Shown: piece by piece, positions 49,401 through 59,047 of the stretch
Layout of the letters: the number at the start of each line of letters is the position of its first letter
Position numbering within the stretch: the first letter of the stretch is position 1
Assembly (NCBI GenBank): GCA_964017145.1
Contig: OZ024841.1
Coordinates: forward strand, 2,108,001 to 2,172,000
DNA from: Agrocybe praecox
Lineage: Eukaryota; Basidiomycota; Agaricomycetes; Agaricales; Agrocybaceae
DNA: 64,000 bases
Reading direction: 5' to 3'
Made by a program: the position numbers and the translations under genes
Notes under the pieces: generated by a model
Seen by the model: the letters and a program-made list of their open reading frames with translations, nothing else
Told to the model about the DNA's origin: nothing
Database searches by the model: none

Positions 49401-50304
49401 GTCCGGCGGGGCTGTCCGGGCGTTCGTTGTACAGATAACTCATGTTGGGAGGCGAGCGGTGGCCGGCTGCACGACGGGCTTGGATGGCGGCGATTTCTTC
49501 TTCGGTGAACCCTGCTGAAGCGAGCGATGTAGACCATGAGGGAGGAAGACCACCGTATCTGTGATTTTGAGGATGCCGTTTAATGAAGATAGAGTATAAA
49601 AGAAAGAAAAGGGTTCAAAGTAAGCAAGTTGGATTATGACATAGATAAGTGATAGATGGAAAAAGAGAAAAAGACGGACCCTTCGTCGACATGGATGTTG
49701 TGCTGCGAAGGAAAAAAGATGATCAGCACGATGCGCTGATACAGGGATGATAAATATGCACCTGAAAATTCCAGGGAAGGGAGATGCCATCATCTTCCTG
49801 TGGTGGTGGAGGGTCGTCATCGTTCGAGGCGATGGCAATCACTGGTTGCTGGTCGCTGGTGGGCGGTGGGCTCCTAGGACTGCGCTTGGGGAACTTGAGG
49901 AATGCAAGGGGTTTATTCTTCTTGGATGCAGCGGACATGTGTCTGGGGCCGTTATTGTTGTTGGTCGTGGTCGTTGTCGTGGTCGTCGTGGTTGTGTTGA
50001 CGCTGATGTTTGCGTTGCTGGAGCTCCCGTTTGCGTTGCTGTAAAAGTAAGAGTCGGATTGTGAATGAGGGGGAGAAAGAAAGTCTGTGGAAGAAGAATT
50101 CATTGCGGGGGAGTTTGCGCGTCTGATAGCGTACTGGATGGAGGGAGACAAGGGGGAATCTGGAGTTGGAGTGGGAAGGAGGGAAACGCGAGAGCTGGCA
50201 CTTCTTGACTGCAGGTAAACAGGATCCTTTGGAGGGAGAGGTGGTGGTTTCGAGTTGTTGTTATTTGAGAACTTGCCAAAAGGTCTGAAGGCGCTGCTCG
50301 CCAT
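43403..50304 (-). CDS. PAK/Ste20-type CRIB protein with atypical kinase domain, 2098 aa
   Basis: Eight exons: 50304-49762, 49702-49680, 49558-48878, 48773-44264, 44144-44045, 43973-43880, 43809-43566 and 43504-43403, total 6297 nt. A CRIB/PBD motif (about residues 172-215) reads ISLPWNFQ-HNIHVDEG-YGGLPPSWSTSL and ends with TEEEIAAI; it should bind Cdc42/Rac-GTP. It is assembled from three exons, one only 23 nt. The kinase domain is at about residues 1760-2085, with glycine loop EGESGSVYAA, VAIK lysine, catalytic loop HRDVRSDN, APE as YWQAPEV and DVWSLG. The DFG motif is changed to EFS and the catalytic-loop lysine to Arg, so activity is uncertain. About 1540 residues of Ser/Pro/Gly/Asn-rich sequence separate CRIB and kinase, far longer than in usual PAKs. 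It ends SIEKALQDGGS. The ATG at 50304 is used because the longer frame begins with GTG. Confidence 0.88.
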
Positions 50305-51676
50305 GGTTGCATCGGGGTTTGTGTGTATTGTAATCCTCTCTGCTTTCAACCCCGTCCACACCGTGAGAATATTTCGGCCCTCAACAGCCTCTTTTCAAAG
50401 CGCCTATTCTTCCTTTTCCAGCTCCGCTCCGTCCGTCGCTTGCCTACCATCTATTTCACAGGAATCATCTACGTCAACCAAGCTGTCCCAGACCCAGGTA
50501 GGCGCATGGCACACAAGATCATGACCGCTGATGCATACCACGAAGACGCACACCATAAATCGGACAACGGATCACCGCTCTCTCCTTCTATATTTATCGA
50601 GAGAATCGGCGACGCGTTCATTGGGACCCATAAATAACCCAATACAATCTTGGTGCTCTGAACACTGTGAACAGGAAGCCTCTTAAACAGTAGGGAAACC
50701 GATCCTCGTTCTCTTATGCTCTGCCTATTTCAATGACTCTGCTGTTGACCGGTCTACAGTGCTATGAAGCGTACTCCGACCAAAGCACCTGGAGTGAGGA
50801 CTACTTAAGGGTTTACCGGTATACCTTTTCTCGGGAGTCGGGATCGGATCCTTTAAATACTGCTCACCAATACTTACTGTTATATACGGACGGCCAGCGT
50901 CCACTTGGTTTTCCTTCATGTCCAACTGAAAGGCCAGGATATTCGAAAGCGAGTAAGAAGAGATGGCTTCTAAACAAGCGATGGAAAAAGATCAGGTTCT
51001 GTGTCAGTCTTTCGCTTGGTATTAAGGGAAGGTTCATGACGACGTGGGTCGAGTTGAGGCTCAACTTCCTTCATTCCAAATCCAAACGCCGAGGGGGTAA
51101 ATCTCGTTCTTTGTGCCAATTGCTGGGGATCAGCTTAGTCAATGAAAACCTACCGTAGCAGATTCGTATCAGTCAACCGAAAACAATGCACTCAGTATGC
51201 ATAACTGTTTTGTGTTATTAAAAGAGAAATCCTGATATTCAACGCGGTAAATGGAGTAGACCTTGTATGAGAAGACATGGAAGCAAAGAAACATACATGA
51301 ATACCACACAGAAGGGATCGTATATTGGGATTGAGTGCATATGGGTCACGTTAACTTCGGGGTCTTGTCGTAAGAAAAGTCGAATTCTGAGACGGCAGAT
51401 GACACAAGGGTCGTTCAAGAGGTGTTGACCGCAGTAAAAGACGGTTATCATTCGGCCACTTGGTTATTAGGGTCGAAATAATTTCTCAACAAATGACACC
51501 ATGATATCAACGAGTTCTGCCAACCAAGCGTAAATGAACTATTCACATCACCCACTAGCATTAGTATTACGATCTTACATACGCTCTATAGCATACAAGA
51601 CTTGGATATTAATCAGGACGAGTAACGAAACGAAATACAATCCACGGGATTCGATCGTGCGTGCGTTCATTTGACG

Positions 51677-51790
51677 AAAAATACGAGTGCCCAGCGTGAT
51701 CGGCCGACGGGAACGGGAGAAGAGAAGAGAGGGATTGGGAGGCCACGCTTTTCAGCTAGGCAATGTGTACATCCTGTTTCACCACTTCGG
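51677..51790 (-). repeat. tRNA-like repeat, copy 1
   Basis: Minus-strand reading: GTGGTGAAACAGGATGTAC (A-box-like), then CCTAGCTGAAAAGCGTGG, a degenerate B-box region near CCCGTTCCCGTCGG, and TATTTTT at the 3' end. Shares order and core with copies 2-4. Not a functional tRNA: the arms do not pair well. Confidence 0.5.
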
Positions 51791-52249
51791 CGTGCTTACA
51801 TTCCCATGTGTTGTGTAATTTCTTTTTTTCATTTAAGCGCTTTCGGATAAGTGTACAGTTTTTCTTCCAGTGTGTACTGGATCCCGGCCTAATAGGCATG
51901 CGACCTACAAAAAATGACAAAGACAATGAAAGAAAGAGAGGGGTGTCCGTCCGATGATGTGAGGTAGCAATTACGCCTGTTATTAAATTCTATAGTCGTG
52001 CACGGAGGGCCAGGGCGAGGTAGTTTACTGACTCTTCAGGTATTCATGTTACTTTGTGATTAGTGCCTATAGCACGCATTGTTGTGCCAGTCCGACGCGA
52101 TGATAACGATTTACGACGCGGGAATGCGTATTTCAATTAGAGAGAAAAGAAGAAGGAAGAGAAAGAAAAAATAATAACGCGTATTGGAGCAAATCAAAAA
52201 TCAAAAATCAAATCTGGTCAAGGCGCGAACCGAACTCGAAGATGTTCTC

Positions 52250-52355
52250 AAAAATACAACGTATGGCGTCCAATAGGAAGCGGCCATTCGCAGGTATGAA
52301 GTGGGAAACAGCCTACTTTACAGCTAAACAAAGTGTGCATTCTGTTACACGCGTC
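52250..52355 (-). repeat. tRNA-like repeat, copy 2
   Basis: Minus-strand reading: GCGTGTAACAGAATGCACAC, then TTTAGCTGTAAAGTAGGC, a 3' part GGACGCCA and then TATTTTT. The B-box-like part is more decayed than in copy 3. Confidence 0.5.
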
Positions 52356-52566
52356 TAACGCGTCCTCGACCTCTCAGCCAGAGGAAAGAACAACAGACCT
52401 AGTCACTGTCCCCCTACTCCCTCTCTCTTTCTACCTGATGTGTCTAGAAAATGACGAAGACAAGTAAGAGCCTTACGTCCTTATAAACCCAAAAAAAATC
52501 AACGCAACACAAAAAAACCAATCACCACCACGGATCGATCTAGCACCCTCTTCGCGAATAGTGCCT

Positions 52567-52676
52567 AAAAATAGATGGCGCCCGATCGGGAGCCGAACAT
52601 GTGTAAGTGTACTATGACTTGCTCGCAACATATGCCACGCTTTTCAGCTAGACAAACGGTGCATTCTGTTACACCA
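52567..52676 (-). repeat. tRNA-like repeat, copy 3 (best preserved)
   Basis: Minus-strand reading: TGGTGTAACAGAATGCACC (close to a pol III A box), TCTAGCTGAAAAGCGTGG, then GTTCGGCTCCCGATCGGG (B-box-like) and GCGCCA, followed within a few bases by TATTTTT, a pol III-type terminator. A- and B-box-like elements are about 78 bp apart, longer than in a simple tRNA. Confidence 0.55.
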
Positions 52677-52732
52677 GTTTTGTTCGGTGTCATCCAGGGC
52701 GGGTATTGATTAGCATGAGCTACTCTATACTA

Positions 52733-52910
52733 CAGTCAAACCTGCCTTGTCCCATAGCTCTAGGTGGACACCCGAAGCTATGGGCTACTGTAGGTTATAG
52801 GTTATTGCAGGTCAAAATAGTCCTCAACCGAGGATTTGGTGGACTAAAAAACCTATGGGATTACGCAGGTTATGGCTTTATACAGTTATGGGATAAGGCA
52901 AGTTTGACTG
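52733..52910. mobile_element. MITE, Tc1/mariner-pogo type (178 bp)
   Basis: Terminal inverted repeats of about 24 bp: left CAGTCAAACCTGCCTTGTCC and onward, right (read inward) CAGTCAAACTTGCCTTATCC and onward, differing at two positions. TA flanks both ends (52731-52732 and 52911-52912). No coding capacity. A subterminal block CCCATA..GGTGGAC..CCG..TATGGG occurs in the same place as in the 15.6 kb element. Confidence 0.92.
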
Positions 52911-53910
52911 TACTATGGCTACCCGACTGAGCTTTTGTTTGATAAAGAATACGTACATGCCTATTTCATGACTTTAATTTTTGACATGTTAATTTACTAC
53001 ATAAACGTCCAAAATAAAGAAAGAAAAAAGAAAGCCATCCAACTTAGAACAAACCGCAGTTCTGTCATTGCGATGTTCCAACCTGCCAGCGCTCAAATTA
53101 TGAATCATAAGTCCAACAATGAGTCGAATGACAAGTGGCGCCCTGCAGAGCCCTGCAGACAACGTATGTCCGAGTTCTCCGGTGGGCGGGCGATCGGAGT
53201 CAGGGAAAATGAATTATGATCAACTAGCCATTAAATAGATGGATGGTACCTGGATTATGTTATCATTAGATGTCATTTATACTGTACTTGCCGCACACAT
53301 GTAATTGTTTAGACCCTATTGCAATTTCTGCCCTCTAAGAGTATAGTTTCATGTTTTTAGGGTAAAAAAGTAAAAGCAATCAATAAAAGGAAATTATCAC
53401 GCACGGGCTCTTGTTTTAAGTCCTCTACTCCCAAACAGAAGCGCCCATACGTCCCAAGGCGGTGGGGGATCGTCAAAAGGGTGGTATGGGATTCCAATCC
53501 CACCCTTTAAGTAATTTTGGCATCTCAGCGGCAAATAGTTTCTGTTTCTGCATGCCGTGTTCAGCAATTGATGTGAACTCGCACACAAGTCTAATTTATC
53601 GCGTAAGGCGGCGTAATGCGTTGACATTCTATTTGCAGGCTGTAGTCGCGTTTGCAAGCGGGATGGTGGTGGTTGCAGAACAAGCTGTGTGACCTTGTGT
53701 GACGAGGTCGAATAAGGATCACGCGTTTGGACAGGCTCGGCGCAACGTGCCGACTTAAACTCTGACCCACGGCAACCAAGTCCAATCTCACCGAGATGGC
53801 AATCCGGTCTTGAGGAATCCCACAGAACATCCCACCTTCTTAGTACATACTGCCAAATTTCCTACATAATTATATAACCAACAGGGGAATTAATCCAGCG
53901 GCCTGTTAAT

Positions 53911-54013
53911 AGTATATGGAACCCGATCACCATATATATGCATCAGGGAAGATGTGCTCAGGAAACGACGCTTTACAACTGGGGAAAACTGCGCATCATG
54001 TTACACCCGATTG
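53911..54013 (-). repeat. tRNA-like repeat, copy 4 (most diverged)
   Basis: Minus-strand reading: GGGTGTAACATGATGCGCAG, then CCCAGTTGTAAAGCGTCG, and a 3' part GTGATCGGGTTCCATATAC. It keeps the core order of copies 1-3 but has no TATTTTT run at its end. Confidence 0.4.
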
Positions 54014-56015
54014 TATGTCTTTAGACGCAAGATTCCACGTATCAAGGGAAATGAAGTTTTTTTATGATCATCCGTCCGTCCCGAAGATATTCAAGTGGCC
54101 GATATATTGTAAATGTGTATGTATGTCTGCATGCATGTGTACATATATGACGCGTTATACACGGAACCTTATCGACTATCCCTAAGCCCGCGCAGATCGT
54201 CGATGGTAATATGTGAGTTGTATCACATCGGTCTTAGAGAAGAGTGCGCAATAAAGGACAGGAATATTACCAGCTGTACTGATCAAACTTCCCTGTAAAT
54301 AAATTTACCGATTGTCCGTAGTCGTTGACCTTGGCTTAATAGAGGGCCGCCACACACTCATCCGAATTAGGAAATCTTATTTACTGTTTTGCAACGGGTA
54401 GTTTTAATCGGTATCTCCAACTGCATCCGGCGTGCTGTAGGTAGACACAAAATGGATTCGAGAAGACTTCGCAGGTTCATAATGCAATATAAATGTGAGA
54501 ATGCCGTTGGTCTCATCCTTACCCCGGACTACATCTACATGCATACGGGCGGCGTTGCGAGACCTTTGCCTTTGGACCCTGCATTCTGATTTGATCCTCC
54601 GCGGTGCGCAGCACTGGGAGCCAAACACAAAAGATTTGCGAGCGCCTACTGGTGCGAAGCACGCCGTGAAATATGAAACTGGTTACTATGCGTGTGTGCG
54701 TGCATAGTAATACCACATATTAAATCCCGATCAACAAGAAGATTAAACTCTCCCGAGTAGGCTCAGCGCAAGCTTGCCGGCTGACCTCCGCACGGGCCCA
54801 GGCGCGCGGACTATGGAAACCACAAATTTTGAAGCGGCGACTTTGTGAGATATATTTTAGTCTGCGAAACGGCGATCAACATTTGAGGAAATGAGGATCA
54901 TATTTCCTTGGTCGAGCACGTTCTCTGGAATTCAGACCTTGACGACAGCTTCCCGCCTTACTCAACCCGTCGTATTATTATTTCCTGGTGAGGGGGATCC
55001 GTTTATTTACTTACACAGCAGGGAAGACAAATTATTGATAACAATCTTATGGAAGGTAATGCAAGGTCCGCCATCTATTTCGTGTATCTTATTTCCAGAG
55101 GTCAGTGATGTATATGTAATGTGAGGCGTCTTCTATGAATTCTATCAAATTCATGATTATGCTGATTATGCCCATGGGGGCAGCAGCGCTGTGTATGAGG
55201 GCCTCCTTCTCATCATGCCATACCTGCGAGATTCTATCGTTGAGCAGTAAATTTATCCGCATAGCCTGCAAGGACGACGAAAGGAAATTGATAAACACAA
55301 GTGAGGTCATATTAATGTCGGCAACCTCCACGTTTGATATGTTCTAGGTCGGGGTACTGACATTAGTGTCAATATCCTGTGAGAAGCCATAATTACGGGC
55401 CTGGAGGTATTCATGATCATCACTCTGATAGGTAGCTCATGAGTCAATATAGCCTAAGTCATAGGAGGCTTGGCTCGTTAGATGGTACGATAGAAGCTTA
55501 CACTTAGTCCGACATTGCGAACGACGATCTTTTACTATTGTAGATGTTATAAACAATCTAAGCCCCTTGCACCGTGGTTCCTCCACGTCGACCAATTTCC
55601 GCTTGATTGATTAAGGATTGCATTGAAATTGGGAATGGTATCATCCTCTTTGAGCAGAGCAAAAGTAATTTCCCGTGCTAATTGGTCCTATCCACATTGA
55701 TGCTTCTGACTGCAGTCTGGAGAGACGCTACTATATGGATACTCGCCTAGTATACTCGCCCTCCTGCCCGCTCTTGTGCCAAATTGATTTGATCGCAGTG
55801 GCCTTGGGTCGTGAATGATGGTCTGAGGCGTGAATGTAAATAGAATAAACTCACTGCATTGCTTTTCTAGGTGACGGAAATGAATTTGAAGCTGGCGGAG
55901 ATGCAAGTTTTGCGGTACACAGAACCGTAGTACGCCATTGTTCGCGAGGTGTTTAGTGATCCTGATTGATTAATAATGCAGTGTCTATAAGGTCAATCCT
56001 GTCCGGTCAGCTCTT

Positions 56016-56459
56016 TCAAAGCAAGAGAGCCAAAAGGCCTGATTTCATAAAGTGTATATATTTATCGACGATAGCAGTGTTCCCCGTAGACTGGATCGAT
56101 GCTGTACGCTTCAATTTGACGAGAGTTAGATCAATGACAACCACTGGCCGGGGCTTCAATGATACTCCTGTATCCACGTCTTGGGTCTTCCCAATCGGTG
56201 GTCCACGTAGATCAACAGAAGAAAAGTAACCCTGATAGGCAGCAAATCGAGGACAAGGGAACGAAGGAGTGGAGTTGAGATTGCTGGTCAGGGTGAAGGG
56301 TACTACGATCCGTGTCTGTCGATATGAAAACTTTGCCTTAGCCAGTCTATATGTAGCATCCCACGGGGATGGTAACTCAATGATGAGAGGCGAACAACTT
56401 GCTGACACGTCAGGCAAGGGGCAGAATGGGGAAGGATTCCCAGCAGAAGACGCCGGCAA
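56016..56459 (-). CDS. coding-like open frame, unknown (possibly decayed)
   Basis: Continuous minus-strand frame of 147 codons with plausible protein composition, for example ELPSPWDATYRLAKAKFSYR and SLKPRPVVVIDLTLVKLKRT. Further coding-like pieces lie upstream to about 57.0 kb (for instance VYKIRLPTTQKNIAYEVPLK near 56.7 kb) but are broken by stops in each frame. It may be the best-kept exon of a decaying gene. No family recognised; I would not rely on it as an intact gene. Confidence 0.25.
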   Translation of the reverse strand: MPASSAGNPSPFCPLPDVSASCSPLIIELPSPWDATYRLAKAKFSYRQTRIVVPFTLTSNLNSTPSFPCPRFAAYQGYFSSVDLRGPPIGKTQDVDTGVSLKPRPVVVIDLTLVKLKRTASIQSTGNTAIVDKYIHFMKSGLLALLL

Positions 56460-58100
56460 CTTTGAGGCTTTGTGGGATGTAGAAAGCTGAGAAAATTGTG
56501 ATATTTTGGTCGACGCTGGTTGTCCTCCGCTTATTTATGAGAAATTAACGATGAAGCTTCCGGGAAAAGTGAGAATTTAAGCCTCACAGGGTTATTTTTC
56601 GAGGGCAACGTGTTTCTGTGGAAGTTGATTTGTCACTCGAATAGACGATAACATTTATGGTACGAAGATGGAGTTGGATAACTTTCAAGGGCACTTCATA
56701 AGCAATGTTCTTCTGAGTCGTCGGCAGCCGGATTTTGTAGACCTGGAGAAGTGTCAAGATTTACGATGACTGGCCGGGGGACTTTTACAGAAATTCTGTG
56801 TAATTCCCTGACATTTATAGGGCGGCCAACTCCAATTTGTAAATTTGATAACCTTTCTTGAAGAGAATCTGATACTGGACGGATTTAAATTGACGGAGTT
56901 CTCCCTCTGTTCTTTACGAAGTATAGTACGTACACGTATTGAGGAAATCTCCCAGGTTGTCACTGTCCCCTGACAGCAAAATTGTTCATAACGCGGACAA
57001 AGGAACAAGACAGGACATACCATTCATCAGGTGGAGTGTTAAAAGCTTCCAAACATTTATGGAGGAGGTTAGCTAGGTGACCGAGATAACCGAGTGAGTG
57101 AGAGGGGAGGTTATCGAGACCACTGAGTCGGCGTGGCGCTCAATCGTTCCATTATCGAGTTGGCCATTTCTGGTTAGATAACCAAGAACGATGCAAGACA
57201 GGTTGGGTCCACAGTTCATAGTCAGGATCCGATGACTTAATCGTTTATTTTAGACTTTTAAATTTCTCTTTCCGACTTTGAAAAGAACGGCGATCAACTT
57301 ATAGCGGACAGGCGGCCCCTAGAATTTCGTATTTTTTTGAGACAATCGTGAATTCCTGTACGGCATGGGGACGAGAAAATCGAAACATGGAGACAAGATG
57401 GATAACGGGGACCTTGCAAAGAAAGACTCGGTCGATGTAAACATGTTCAAGGACACGAGGGGTTCGCGGTCTTTCAAAATCCTGATGCCTTGTCGCGCAG
57501 ACTCGCGCCTAAATCCTGGTATTTGTTTATAAACAGTCCTGTTCTCATCGCTCTATCCTATTCTGCTACATTAAACCGCTCTGGACGGCCCATATGTTCT
57601 ACTTTTGCTCTTGGATCTCTATGATTACTTCAGATAACTGGGCTTCAAGTTGCATACGTCTAATGTCCGTCTTACCAGGCTTTTTCTTGCCAAACTTATC
57701 GAGTTATCAACCGCCGCTAAGAACAAGTTGGCCCGTTTCTCCTTCAAGAACCCGTAGAAGCGATTTCGGCATGTGGATATGATTTCCGCTAGCTCATTAC
57801 GAGTAATGGGACGTGTAGGACGATAGACGTTTGCCGAGACCGACTTGTAGGTATCCTCGGATTCAATGCGCTACGTTGGACTTCCCCGTCGTTGAATTAC
57901 CATGAATCTGGTGAGATGTGTTCAACAATCTTTCTGCCACTCTCCTCTGGCGCGCATTCCGAAATTTTGACGACACGAAATCCTTACGAGAACAGTTAAT
58001 ATCCGTCCGATTGTCAAGTCGTGGCTCCCTCACCGTTGCTGTCCCTGAGCAACTCGCGCGTTTGCCTAGGTTAAAATGAAACGTATAAAGAGCCAGCATA

Positions 58101-58575
58101 ATGGAGTTTCTCGATAGACGTCCCAGTCTGTCTCCGCCCTTTGTACTACCAATCCTCAAATTCTTATCAGTATTCACCATGGCCCCTGAAACTTGCACTT
58201 GCAAGCACGATGGAGAAGATCACGTCTTTATTCGTTGCGGATGCCCCAATGACTATCCTAAACCCCATCCTATGCACATCAACGACGACGCCTTCCATCA
58301 TGTCTGGTGCATCAAATGCTTGAAATTTTGCTACAAAATTTCAAATTGCCCAGCACCACTACGCAATATACAAGCAGCGCATTTGACCAAAGCATGGGTT
58401 ATAGACCGGTGTGTTTTCTCTTCGGACAGTGGGCTATACACCTGCTTATTTATTGTCATCAGTAATCTCATGTAAATTTATTACCCACAGCAAAGCAAGT
58501 ATCATCGCCTCAATCAAGAGATGGCTGCGCAAACGGAACCCTCACAGCTCCATCTTACGCCCCAAAGTCACCTAA
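58101..58575 (+). CDS. small Cys/His-rich protein, 104 or 130 aa
   Basis: Two exons with an 82-bp intron (58409-58490). Exon 2 adds KASIIASIKRWLRKRNPHSS and RPKVT before the stop at 58573-58575. The core has paired metal-ligand-like residues: TCTCKHDGEDH, RCGCPND, HPMHIND, HHVWCIKCLKFCY and NCP. This spacing could form one or two zinc sites, but no named zinc-finger family fits. Two starts are possible: 58179 (104 aa, MAPETCTC) or 58101 (130 aa), the latter adding a hydrophobic segment PPFVLPILKFLSVF that could act as a signal or membrane anchor. The C-terminus is strongly basic. It may bind nucleic acid, but this is only inferred from charge and ligands. Confidence 0.6.
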
Positions 58576-59047
58576 ATCGCGGACAATAAACGCTAGTCGA
58601 CGACTTATCGAGGTTGGGAAGTGGTTCAAACCCATTGAACAGTTCAAGTCACCGCGAAACCATAAATTTATGCAAGTTTCCGCCATCAGCTTAATCGTCA
58701 TATTCACTACACCGCCCGAATTTAATGACCTATCACACTAATATCGACGGCTTACAATAACCTCGTCTCTTAATTTGCTCGGGAGCAAGATTGATACCAT
58801 GCAGTACAGGCCACTTTAATATCGGATATTGGATGCTACATAGTAATCTCAAAAGACACATATAACTCAGATTCAGCCATGTTATTCCGTTGATTTGCTT
58901 GATCATATGTTGGAGATAGATATGAATGGACGATAAGATAAAACTAAAACAATATATAAAGCTACATTCCGAGTACAATATACGAGTACAATATATTCAA
59001 TATACACGGTGCATGATATCTCGGTTTACAAACGTTGGAGTCTTTCA
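58576..59047. other. convergent intergenic region
   Basis: AT-rich 3'-flanking sequence between the small Cys-rich gene (+) and the thiolase (-). Nothing else recognised. Confidence 0.5.

Larger units (their letters stand above)
50305..58100. other. gene-poor region with repeats
   Basis: About 7.8 kb with no convincing intact gene. It contains four copies of a tRNA-like repeat and one MITE (listed separately), and a coding-like minus-strand frame at 56016-56459. Other open frames are short, overlap on both strands and lack motifs. Confidence 0.5.

Noticed and set aside
52580..52602. LTR-retrotransposon primer-binding site (TGGCGCCCGATCGG on the plus strand)
   Set aside because: No flanking LTRs or polyprotein frame; better explained as the 3' end of the tRNA-like repeat read on the other strand.
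52567..52676. functional tRNA gene
   Set aside because: A- and B-box-like elements are present, but T-stem and acceptor arms do not pair and no anticodon loop of seven bases can be drawn.
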